From contig JBOGGN010000093.1 of NCBI GenBank assembly GCA_050744165.1, forward strand, positions 1 to 20,997: a DNA stretch of 20,997 nucleotides, read 5' to 3'. The DNA is from JBOGGN01 sp050744165. Its GTDB lineage: Bacteria; Actinomycetota; Acidimicrobiia; Acidimicrobiales; Palsa-688. The notes beneath the pieces are model-generated. The model was not told where the DNA came from. It ran no database searches and saw only the letters and a list, made by a program, of their open reading frames with translations. A program made the position numbers and the translations under genes. Below are positions 13,303 through 20,104 of this stretch, one piece after another. Positions within the stretch are counted from its first letter, which is position 1; the number at the start of each line of letters is the position of its first letter.

Positions 13303-14814
13303 ATGCCGGAGGGGGATTGCGTCGATCCGGCTGTCAGCCACCGTCGCTTCCTCGAACTAGTTCCCGAACTTCGGCCGCTCCCGGACAGGGCCCTGTTCGA
13401 CCGCATTGGCGGCCAGGCCACCGTTGACCGGCTGGTGGACCACCTTTACGACCGCTTTGCCGCCGATGCCGTGCTCCGGCCGTTGTTCGGCCGGGAACTC
13501 ACCGCCGGGCGCGCCCGGCAGAAACGCTTTTTCGCCGAATGGCTGGGCGGTCCGCCCCGCTACAGCGAATCGGCCTGGGGCGGGCTCTACCAGCACCACG
13601 AGGACCTGCCCATCGACCGGGCGGTCGCCGAGCGCTGGCTCGACCATCTCCGCGCCGCGTTGCGCGACGTGGTGGCCGCCGAGGGCGACACGGCCTTCAT
13701 CCTCGCCCGGGCCTGCGCCCTGGCCGCCTGCCTCGTCACCACCGAACCGGCGCCGGACGCAGCCGCTGCGGGAACGCCACGGCACCGCTCGCCCCGTGTC
13801 GCATCCTGTCGGGCGGGCGCCCGGACGGTGAAGCAGGCGACGCTCCTGGCCGAGCGAGGGAACGTGGGAAAGCTGGCGACGCTCGTGGGCGAGATTCCCG
13901 ATCTCGTCGAGCGTGCCCCCTTCGCGGCTCGGTTGCTGCTGTGCGCCGCGCTGGCGGGCCGGACAGCGGTCATCGAATGGCTCCTCGACCGAGGAGTCGA
14001 TGCCAACGCCCCGTGGCCGCTACCTGTCCAGTTCGTCGGCGGGGCGATGGAGCTGGTGTTATTCGTCACGCCGCTGTGCGCCGCTCAGATGACGGGTCGA
14101 TCGGAGACCAGTGCCGCTCTGCTGCGCCGGGGGGCCCGGGAGGACGTGTTCACCGCCGCCTTCCTGGGCGATCTGACGGCGGTCACCCGCTGGGTGTCGG
14201 AACGGCCGTCGTTGGCGCAGGTAGTTGATCCCGCCACCGACGTCGTCGCCATCACGCCGATCCACCATGCGGTGGCCGGCAACCACGTCTCGACCCTTCG
14301 CACCCTCCTCGATCACACGACCGAACCCCTTCGCACGGGGGCCCGCGCCCTTCGCGCCGCGGCCGAGCGCGCCAACCGCGAGATGATCGAGCTTCTGCTG
14401 GTCGCCGGCGCCGACGCCCGTGCGGTCGGTGCCGGCAGTTGGGTGCTGCATCCAGAGATCGCCCCGCTGCTGGCGAAGGCCGGCGCCTCGGCCGGTGTCG
14501 GCATCGGCGGCGAGGACTCGGGCGACTGGGTGAGGATCAGCTGCACCGGCAACCAGGGCCGCAAGGACGATCCCGCCTACGTCGCCGCGCTATTGGCCTA
14601 CGGGGCGCGCGTCGACCAGCGCTACCACGGCGCGACCCCGCTGCACTACGCCGCCAGAGCGGGCTTCCTGGGCACGATCCAGGTCCTGCGCCACCACGGC
14701 GCCGACGTCGTCGCCACCGACGATCGTGGCCGCTCACCGGTCGACTGGCTCCGCCAGGCGGCGAAAACCGTGGATCGGAATGCCGTCCGCGACGCCTTGA
14801 CGCCCGGAATGTGA
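13303..14814 (+). CDS. group II truncated haemoglobin fused to ankyrin-like repeats
   Basis: A 503-aa two-domain protein. Residues 29-146 match group II truncated haemoglobins (GlbO type): LFDRIGGQATVDRLVDHLYD with B10 Tyr49, CD1 Phe62 (VLRPLFGREL), WLGGPPRYSE, proximal F8 His99 (YQHHEDLPI) and G8 Trp112 (ERWLDHL). All haem-pocket landmarks are present, so haem and O2/NO chemistry is expected. A linker rich in Ala/Pro/Arg (148-173) follows. Residues 175-500 contain ankyrin-like helical pairs: AVIEWLLDRGVDANAP, DVFTAAFLGDLTAVTRWVSE, ITPIHHAVAGNHVSTLRTLL, EMIELLLVAGADARA, and the clearest, HGATPLHYAARAGFLGTIQV with GADVVATDDRGRSPVDWLR. The frame is continuous. The ankyrin part is probably a partner-binding scaffold. 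No signal peptide. Stand-alone gene between LysR and rph. Confidence 0.88.
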   Translation: MPEGDCVDPAVSHRRFLELVPELRPLPDRALFDRIGGQATVDRLVDHLYDRFAADAVLRPLFGRELTAGRARQKRFFAEWLGGPPRYSESAWGGLYQHHEDLPIDRAVAERWLDHLRAALRDVVAAEGDTAFILARACALAACLVTTEPAPDAAAAGTPRHRSPRVASCRAGARTVKQATLLAERGNVGKLATLVGEIPDLVERAPFAARLLLCAALAGRTAVIEWLLDRGVDANAPWPLPVQFVGGAMELVLFVTPLCAAQMTGRSETSAALLRRGAREDVFTAAFLGDLTAVTRWVSERPSLAQVVDPATDVVAITPIHHAVAGNHVSTLRTLLDHTTEPLRTGARALRAAAERANREMIELLLVAGADARAVGAGSWVLHPEIAPLLAKAGASAGVGIGGEDSGDWVRISCTGNQGRKDDPAYVAALLAYGARVDQRYHGATPLHYAARAGFLGTIQVLRHHGADVVATDDRGRSPVDWLRQAAKTVDRNAVRDALTPGM

Positions 14815-14875
14815 CCGGTCCCGTTAGCCGCGGGGCGCCCCCTTTTCCTGCTGACACCAGAATACACGAAAGTGG

Positions 14876-14894
14876 GGGGCTTGCCGCAAGGAGC
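14876..14894 (+). promoter_or_regulatory. rifamycin-associated element (RAE) upstream of rph
   Basis: GGGGCTTGCCGCAAGGAGC, 19 bp, with a perfect core dyad CTTGC-C-GCAAG (14880-14890), 52 bases before the rph ATG. Rifamycin-inactivation genes of actinomycetes carry a conserved 19-bp inverted-repeat element with a CTTGC-GCAAG core that is needed for rifamycin induction (established knowledge, consensus recalled from memory). Position and core match. A 9-bp direct repeat TGCTGACAC (14849-14857 and 14902-14910) flanks it. Confidence 0.75.
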
Positions 14895-14946
14895 AGTTGT
14901 GTGCTGACACTGCACGGGCGAGGAACATGGCCGAGGGAGGGTGCTC

Positions 14947-17535
14947 ATGGACAAGGACGTGTTGGGATTCGAGGAGATCGACGCGACGCAGGTCTCGCGG
15001 GTCGGGGGCAAGGGCGCCAACCTCGGGGAGTTGGCCCGGATCGACGGCGTCTCGGTGCCGCCCGGCTTCTGCGTCACGACCGATGCCTTCCGGCGGATCG
15101 TGGCGAGCGTCCCGGCAGTCGACGACGCGCTCGACCGATTGACGCAGCGGGACCCCGGCGACCGTGAGGGGATCGGCACCCACGCGGCGGCGCTTCGCCA
15201 AACGATCGAAGCGATCGCCATGCCTGCCGATCTGGCCGCCGCCATCACCGGCGCCCTGGCGGGCCTCGACGAGCACGCGGGGTACGCGGTGCGGTCGAGC
15301 GCCACCGCCGAGGACCTGCCCAGCGCGTCCTTCGCCGGCCAGCAGGACACGTTCTTAAACGTTGTCGGGCCCGCCGCCATCCTCGAAGCCGTCGGCCGCT
15401 GTTGGGCCTCGCTGTTCACCGAGCGCGCCGTCACCTACCGCCTGCGCAACGGCATCGACCACCGCCAGGTGCATATGGCCGTGGTCATCCAGCAGATGGT
15501 CATCCCGGAGGCGTCGGGCATCTTGTTCACGGCCGACCCCGTCAACGGCAACCGCAAGATCGTGTCCGTAGACGCCAGCTTCGGCCTGGGCGAGGCGCTG
15601 GTGTCCGGTTTGGTCAACCCCGACGTGTTCACGGTGCGCGACGGCGAGATCGTCGAGAAGGTCGTGGCGCGAAAGCAGCTCGCGATCGAAGCGCTCCCCG
15701 GCGGCGGCACGCGCCAGCGGGCGATCGACCCGGCGCGCCAGGCCCAGCCTGCCCTCAGCGACGCCCAGGTGATCGAGCTGGCACGACTCGGTCGGAAGAT
15801 CGAGGCGCATTTCGGGCGACCCCAAGACATCGAGTGGTGTCTCGTCGGCGGCGACTTCCACATCGTGCAGAGCCGGCCGATCACCACGCTGTTCCCCATC
15901 CCCGCGGCGGGCGACGACGAGCCCCACGTGTATGTGTCCGTCGGCCATCAGCAGATGATGACCGACCCCCTGAAGCCCCTCGGGATCTCGTTCTGGCAGC
16001 TGACCGCGGCGGCGCCGATGCACCCCGCCGGTGGTCGCCTGTTCGTCGACGTCAGCCGCCACCTGGCGTCGCCCACCATCCGCAACCGCCTCGTCGCCGG
16101 TTTCGAGAAGTCCGACCCGCTGACCGGCGACGCCCTCCGCAGCGTCCTCGAGCGCCAGTTCATCCCCTTGGTCGCCGACGACGGCCCGGTACCACGATTC
16201 CTCCCGCCCGCCGACCCGATCGAACCCGATCCCGCGATCGTCGAGGAGCTCATCGCCGCCAACCGGGCTTCGGTCGCCGCGATGCGGCGCCGCCTCGAGT
16301 CGAAGACCGGATCGGACCTGATCGACGCCATCCATGCGGACATCCCGGAGCTGAAGCGGATCCTCTTCGAACCCCGCAGCTACCAGGTGTTCATGTCGGC
16401 GATGGAGGCCGCCGGGTGGCTCAACGAGCACCTGGAGGAGTGGCTCGGCGAAAAGAACGTGGCCGACACCCTCACCCAGTCGGTCCCCAACAACGTCACC
16501 TCCGAAATGGGCTTGGCCCTCTTGGACGTCGCCGACGCCATCCGACCCCATCCCGAGGTGATCGCGTTCCTGCAAGGCGTGGACGGCGACGGTTTCCTCG
16601 ACGAGCTCGGGACCCTCGAGGGTGGGGCCCAGGCGCAGGCCGCCATCGTGGCCTACCTCGATCGGTACGGCATGCGTTGCGTGGGCGAGATCGACATCAC
16701 CAGAGCGCGCTGGGCCGAGCGGCCGTCCCTGTTGGTGCCGGTGATCCTCGCCCACATCGAGCACTTCGAGCCGGGGGAGGCCACGCGGCGCTTCGAGCAA
16801 GGCCGGGTCGAGGCCGAGGCCACGGCCCGCCAGGTGCTCGAGCGGCTGCGGGCCTTGCCCGACGGCGACGCCAAGGCCGGCGAGACCGCTCAGATGATCG
16901 ACCGGGTGCGTACCTTCATCGGTTATCGCGAGTATCCGAAGTACGGCATGGTCAGCCGCTACCTGGTGTACAAGCAGGCGTTGCTCGCCGAAGCCGAGCG
17001 GCTGGTGCAGGCCGGCGTGCTGCGCCAGGTCGACGACCTGTTCTTCCTCACCTTCGACGAGATCGACGCCGTGGTGCGCACCCGGGAGGTCGACCGCCGG
17101 CTCATCGGCGAGCGCCGGGAGGCCTTCGTGTGGTACCGGACGCTCACGCCCCCGCGTGTGCTCACCTCCGAAGGCGAAGCCGTCACCGGCTCCTACCGGC
17201 GGGCCGACGCGCCCGCAGGTGCCCTGGTCGGCCTGGCGGTGTCCGCGGGGACGGTCGAGGGCCGGGCCCGGGTGATCGCCGACCTCGAGGCGGCCGACCT
17301 GGAAAAGGGCGACATCCTGGTCACCGCCTTCACCGACCCGAGTTGGTCGCCGCTGTTCGTCACTGTCGGCGGCCTGGTGACCGAGGTCGGGGGGCTGATG
17401 ACCCATGGCGCCGTGATCGCTCGCGAGTACGGCCTGCCGGCGGTGGTGGGCGTGGAGCGCGCCACCCAACTGATCGCCGACGGCCAGATGATCCGGGTGC
17501 ACGGAACCGAGGGCTACGTGGAGCTGCTGTCCTGA
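14947..17535 (+). CDS. rph: rifamycin-inactivating phosphotransferase
   Basis: Rifampin phosphotransferase, 862 aa, transferring the beta-phosphate of ATP to the rifamycin ansa chain through a phosphohistidine and so conferring resistance. Seen: the ATP-grasp domain (about 1-315) with VGGKGANLGELARI, AVRSSATAEDLPSASFAGQQ, VVIQQMVIPEASGILFTADP and IEWCLVGGDFHIVQSRPITT; the central rifamycin-binding domain (about 330-760) with HQQMMTDPLKPLGISF, WLNEHLEEWLGEKNVADTL and FIGYREYPKYGM; and the C-terminal swivelling His domain with catalytic His820 in GGLMTHGAVIAREYGLPAVV. The His domain at the C-terminus and lack of a PEP-binding barrel separate it from PEP synthase. GGGAGG lies six bases before the ATG at 14947; a GTG at 14941 is less likely. 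RAE upstream implies rifamycin induction. Confidence 0.95.
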   Translation: MDKDVLGFEEIDATQVSRVGGKGANLGELARIDGVSVPPGFCVTTDAFRRIVASVPAVDDALDRLTQRDPGDREGIGTHAAALRQTIEAIAMPADLAAAITGALAGLDEHAGYAVRSSATAEDLPSASFAGQQDTFLNVVGPAAILEAVGRCWASLFTERAVTYRLRNGIDHRQVHMAVVIQQMVIPEASGILFTADPVNGNRKIVSVDASFGLGEALVSGLVNPDVFTVRDGEIVEKVVARKQLAIEALPGGGTRQRAIDPARQAQPALSDAQVIELARLGRKIEAHFGRPQDIEWCLVGGDFHIVQSRPITTLFPIPAAGDDEPHVYVSVGHQQMMTDPLKPLGISFWQLTAAAPMHPAGGRLFVDVSRHLASPTIRNRLVAGFEKSDPLTGDALRSVLERQFIPLVADDGPVPRFLPPADPIEPDPAIVEELIAANRASVAAMRRRLESKTGSDLIDAIHADIPELKRILFEPRSYQVFMSAMEAAGWLNEHLEEWLGEKNVADTLTQSVPNNVTSEMGLALLDVADAIRPHPEVIAFLQGVDGDGFLDELGTLEGGAQAQAAIVAYLDRYGMRCVGEIDITRARWAERPSLLVPVILAHIEHFEPGEATRRFEQGRVEAEATARQVLERLRALPDGDAKAGETAQMIDRVRTFIGYREYPKYGMVSRYLVYKQALLAEAERLVQAGVLRQVDDLFFLTFDEIDAVVRTREVDRRLIGERREAFVWYRTLTPPRVLTSEGEAVTGSYRRADAPAGALVGLAVSAGTVEGRARVIADLEAADLEKGDILVTAFTDPSWSPLFVTVGGLVTEVGGLMTHGAVIAREYGLPAVVGVERATQLIADGQMIRVHGTEGYVELLS

Positions 17536-17550
17536 GCCCCGGTGCACCCC

Positions 17551-18717
17551 TCAATCCAGCGGCAAGCTGCGTCGAAGGAACTCGTCGAAGAGGGGAACGG
17601 TGAAGGCGGTGTCGCCGTGGGCGGGGCTGTAGATCATCCCTCGGGAAATGAGGGCGCTGCGCCGGGGTGCCACCGACTGGACCCGTGCCCCGAGCTGGGC
17701 TGCGATGTCGCCTGAGCGGTGGGGGCCGGGTCCGAGTTCCGCCATGGCCCGGAGATAGGTTCGCTCTGCCGGCGTCAGCCGGTCGAATCTCACGCGAAAG
17801 AAGTTGGCATCGAGGTGACGAACAACCCGGGCGGTTACTCGATCGATCACCTCCCGACCCACGGGACTGCGTTCTGCCTCGTCCCAAGCGTGGTAGCCCC
17901 ATTCCTGGAGGAAGTACGGATAGCCGCGGGCTTTCTCGACGATCGCGTCCAGGGCAGCATCTGAGAACTCCACTCCCTGGGCGGCGGCAGGGACTTCGAC
18001 GGCGGCCCGGGCATCGTGGGCGTCGAGCGATCCAATGAGTGGAAACTCGAACAACCGCTCGGCATACGACTTGGCGTCACCGGCGATGCCGGGAAGCTGG
18101 GGCAGCCCCGCACCGGCCAGGACCACGGGCAGGTCCAACTGGGTCGTCCGATGAACGGCGGTGATGAGGGCGGCGAGCTCAACCGGAGCGAGGTACTGCA
18201 CCTCGTCGACCGCAAGAAGGATGCCCGCCTCGCGTTCGGCCGCGGCCTCGCCCGCCGAGACGAGCAGGTCGGTCAAATCCGACTGCAGGTTCCCGCTGTC
18301 TGCCGATCCGCCGAGCGCGTCCACGTCGATCGAAACGCTCGAACCGCCCGGGATCTGCAGCGTGAAGGCCTTCAACACGCGCAGCGCCCGCAGTACCTTC
18401 GCGGTCTTCCGGTGACGGTCGTAGGACAGCAGGATGTTGCGTAGGTGCACCGCCAGAAGCGGTCGGAAATCGGAAGCTTCCGACGCCTCGATGTACCCGA
18501 CTGCGAAACCCTCGGTCTCGGCAATCTCGGCGAAGCGATTCAGGAGCACGGTTTTGTCTACGCCCCGAAGCCCGATCGGCATCAGACCCTTGCCCGGCCG
18601 GCCAGCTCGGGCCCGACGGACGGCGACGGTGAACTGTCCGATCAGGGTGTCCCGACCAAGCAAGGCCGGGGGATTCGTGCCCGCTCCCGGACGGTAGGGG
18701 TTGGAGAACTCGTCCAT
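17551..18717 (-). CDS. AAA-type ATP-binding protein with atypical Walker A
   Basis: STAND/AAA-like ATPase, 388 aa, of a type widespread in Actinomycetota accessory regions; its role is unknown. Seen: the N-terminal NPYRPGAGTNPPALLGRD, a P-loop position GLRGVDKTVLLNRF (49-62), Walker B GILLAVDEVQYL with Asp171-Glu172, QLDLPVVLAGAGLPQLPGIA as a sensor region, a lid segment around GYPYFLQEWGYHAW, and a C-terminal winged-helix-like part (LTPAERTYLRAMAELGPGPH). The residue before Lys55 is Asp54 (codon GAC, 18556-18558), where GxxxxGK[ST] requires Gly. One base change from GGC would explain it, and ATP binding may be lost. The gene converges on rph with a 15-nt gap. No Shine-Dalgarno before the ATG. 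Confidence 0.85.
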   Translation of the reverse strand: MDEFSNPYRPGAGTNPPALLGRDTLIGQFTVAVRRARAGRPGKGLMPIGLRGVDKTVLLNRFAEIAETEGFAVGYIEASEASDFRPLLAVHLRNILLSYDRHRKTAKVLRALRVLKAFTLQIPGGSSVSIDVDALGGSADSGNLQSDLTDLLVSAGEAAAEREAGILLAVDEVQYLAPVELAALITAVHRTTQLDLPVVLAGAGLPQLPGIAGDAKSYAERLFEFPLIGSLDAHDARAAVEVPAAAQGVEFSDAALDAIVEKARGYPYFLQEWGYHAWDEAERSPVGREVIDRVTARVVRHLDANFFRVRFDRLTPAERTYLRAMAELGPGPHRSGDIAAQLGARVQSVAPRRSALISRGMIYSPAHGDTAFTVPLFDEFLRRSLPLD

Positions 18718-18747
18718 CTTGACGAAGTTTACTAGATCTTATCGATG

Positions 18748-18776
18748 TTATCGGCATCGTTGGTAAGCTCAGTCAA
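18748..18776 (-). promoter_or_regulatory. candidate promoter for the ATPase gene
   Basis: On the minus strand TTGACT (18771-18776) is followed after 17 bases by CGATAA (18748-18753). TTATCG occurs twice nearby on the plus strand (18739-18744 and 18748-18753), a nine-base-spaced repeat that may bind a regulator. The -10 is imperfect. Confidence 0.35.
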
Positions 18777-18805
18777 TCTGTTCGACTGTCCGGTCCCTAC
18801 GGTGA

Positions 18806-18858
18806 GCCGGCGTGGTGCACGGCGAGATCGCGGCCCACGTAGGCGACACCACGCCGGC
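18806..18858. repeat. perfect 12-bp inverted repeat
   Basis: GCCGGCGTGGTG (18806-18817) and CACCACGCCGGC (18847-18858) pair exactly around a 29-base loop. Possible structured RNA, site for a dimeric regulator or remnant of a mobile element. Confidence 0.6.
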
Positions 18859-19038
18859 AAGCGAAAGGGGATACGTAAGCCGGCCATGCGGACGAACCGT
18901 CGTCAGACTTGGTGCCGACGATGCGGCGCCGGGACTCCGTCGCCGCCGTCGTGGGCGTTGGCCGCGTCATAGCCGGCAGATGGGCTCCGGTGCCCGTGAG
19001 GGGACCCGGCACGTCTGTGCCGTTGTGCTGGGCTCGAA

Positions 19039-19060
19039 TAGGCGATAAGTAGGCGATAAG
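19039..19060 (+). promoter_or_regulatory. 11-bp tandem repeat at the -35 region of the second vapBC
   Basis: TAGGCGATAAG occurs twice without a gap. The period of about one helical turn puts both copies on the same DNA face. TACGAT (19077-19082), a TANNNT -10, lies seven bases before the antitoxin ATG, and the second repeat covers the matching -35 position. This is the arrangement expected for an autoregulatory operator. Confidence 0.55.
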
Positions 19061-19089
19061 AGGGCCGGCCACTCTCTACGATTCACAGC

Positions 19090-19338
19090 ATGGCAACACA
19101 GAAGGTGTCGGTGACGCTAGAGGCCGAGGCGATCGAGCGGGCGCGGCATGCGGCGGGGCCGCGAGGACTGTCGTCCTACCTCGATGCCGCCCTACAGGAG
19201 AAGCTCGAACGGGACGAGCGCCGCGACGCGCTGCTGGCCCTCCTCGACGAGCTCGAGGCGAGCGACCCGACGCCCACTGATGTCCGGGCCCGCGCCGCCA
19301 AGCGTGCCGCTCGGCTGCGCTCCGCGGTCGGCGCGTGA
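19090..19338 (+). CDS. antitoxin of a second VapBC-type pair
   Basis: 82-aa protein. Seen: ATQKVSVTLEAEAIERARHA then GLSSYLDAALQEKLERDER, a beta-strand plus two helices that resembles ribbon-helix-helix antitoxins. The rest (45-82) is a charged helical tail, presumably the toxin-binding part. The stop overlaps the next start in GTGA, the same junction as in the first vapBC pair. There is no Shine-Dalgarno; TACGAT seven bases before the ATG suggests a leaderless message controlled through the tandem repeat upstream. Confidence 0.8.
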   Translation: MATQKVSVTLEAEAIERARHAAGPRGLSSYLDAALQEKLERDERRDALLALLDELEASDPTPTDVRARAAKRAARLRSAVGA

Positions 19339-19739
19339 CCGGGCCGGCCATCGTCCTCGACTCGGGCGCGATCGATCACGTCGTGACGAACAAGGAGTTC
19401 CGAGCGGTCGTGGACGACCTGGTCCGTTCTGGCTGGACGCCGGTCATCCCGACTCCGGTGCTCGCGGAGGCGATCACTGGTCGACTCACTGACGCGCCTG
19501 CGAACCAGGCGATCGGCCGTATCGGCACGACGACTACAGACGAACCCCTGGCACGGCACGCCGGCGTGCTGCGCCATGGCGCCAGCCGAGCGCCCGGACG
19601 CCGCCCACCCAGCGCCATCGACGCCATCGTCGCCGCGCATGCTGCGGCCGCCGGAACGGGCGTGGTGTTTACAACCGACCCTGGGGACCTCCGACGCCTG
19701 CTCGCAGCGAGTCCCCGCATACGGATCGAGCGGCCGTGA
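19335..19739 (+). CDS. PIN-domain toxin of a second VapBC-type pair
   Basis: 134-aa PIN-domain ribonuclease. Seen: Asp9 (AIVLDSGAID), Glu45 (TPVLAEAITG), Asp96 (PSAIDAIVAAHA) and Asp115 (VVFTTDPGDLRRLLA), the complete acidic quartet, so activity is likely. The GTG start at 19335 overlaps the antitoxin stop. It has little similarity to the VapC at 6934 beyond these motifs, so the two pairs are separate acquisitions rather than a recent duplication. Confidence 0.88.
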   Translation: MTGPAIVLDSGAIDHVVTNKEFRAVVDDLVRSGWTPVIPTPVLAEAITGRLTDAPANQAIGRIGTTTTDEPLARHAGVLRHGASRAPGRRPPSAIDAIVAAHAAAAGTGVVFTTDPGDLRRLLAASPRIRIERP

Positions 19740-19862
19740 CCACGCCTGTCAACGGCCAAGGACTTGCCGGGATACCCGTGCAGCATGACGTCCGATGGCT
19801 TCGGCTCCGTGCTCGATCGGCTCGTTGATCACTTCGAGTAGGGACTGCAAACCGGGCAGAGC

Positions 19863-19882
19863 CCGCGCTTGAAAAGGCGAGG
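19863..19882 (+). repeat. 20-bp direct repeat, copy 1
   Basis: CGCGCTTGAAAAGGCGAGG plus one preceding C is identical to 20070-20089, 207 bp downstream. In copy 2 it encodes TALEKAR near the end of the toxin; copy 1 lies in the same reading phase. A relic of duplication or rearrangement. Confidence 0.8.
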
Positions 19883-20104
19883 CGGATCGACGGGACCTCA
19901 CCCGCCCCACCATCAGGTACGCGAGGGCACGGTACACACCGAACCACGGCTGCTGTCTCGTCGACGGACAGGCCGGCGCTGCTGTTGGCCGGCAACAAGG
20001 CCGGCATCGGGAACCGCTGGTATGAGGCCAACGTACCGGTGGCCGATGAGCGGTTCGACCGCTACCTGACCGCGCTTGAAAAGGCGAGGAGGAAATCCAC
20101 ATGA
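19869..20104 (+). pseudogene. broken HigB/RelE-type toxin
   Basis: Remnant of a HigB-like (Gp49/RelE superfamily) mRNA-interferase toxin. The last part, ending at the TGA 20102-20104, reads RPALLLAGNKAGIGNRWYEA then NVPVADERFDRYLTALEKAR, typical of the family's C-terminal half (ILL-GDK-G--RWY--IP-AE-RYD). The strand before it (REGTVHTEPRLL, cf. LRPG-V--EVRLLF) lies in another frame, so a frameshift near 19965-19975 separates them. No matching N-terminal domain is found upstream. The stop overlaps the antitoxin ATG in ATGA, the original coupled order toxin-antitoxin. A 20-bp repeat brackets the broken segment. Confidence 0.6.
20070..20089 (+). repeat. 20-bp direct repeat, copy 2
   Basis: Second copy of the repeat at 19863-19882, inside the toxin remnant's last codons; its GGCGAGGAGG end also provides the Shine-Dalgarno-like GAGGAGG before the antitoxin ATG. 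Confidence 0.8.

Larger units (their letters stand above)
18718..19089. other. repeat-rich divergent intergenic region
   Basis: A 372-base gap between the minus-strand ATPase gene and a plus-strand antitoxin. I see no supportable gene; a 91-codon minus frame (18797-19072) lacks a Shine-Dalgarno and a recognisable fold. The region carries ATPase promoter-like elements, a perfect 12-bp inverted repeat and an 11-bp tandem repeat. Confidence 0.55.

Noticed and set aside
14947..17535. Phosphoenolpyruvate synthase (ppsA)
   Set aside because: ATP-grasp and His domains are shared, but the His domain is C-terminal and the PEP-binding barrel is absent; sequence runs match rifampin phosphotransferase throughout, and an RAE lies upstream.
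15355..17603. Two frames of about 730 codons overlapping rph, one antisense and one in another phase
   Set aside because: Low-complexity His/Arg/Pro or Gly/Val composition and no domain; rph is supported over its whole length.
18797..19072. A 91-codon minus-strand frame in the ATPase/antitoxin gap
   Set aside because: Its composition is less extreme than most shadow frames, but it has no Shine-Dalgarno, no recognisable fold, and overlaps the putative promoter repeats. It is kept as unsupported.
19749..20102. Minus-strand frame of 117 codons over the HigB remnant
   Set aside because: The plus strand carries recognisable toxin sequence to the ATGA junction; the minus frame has no motif.
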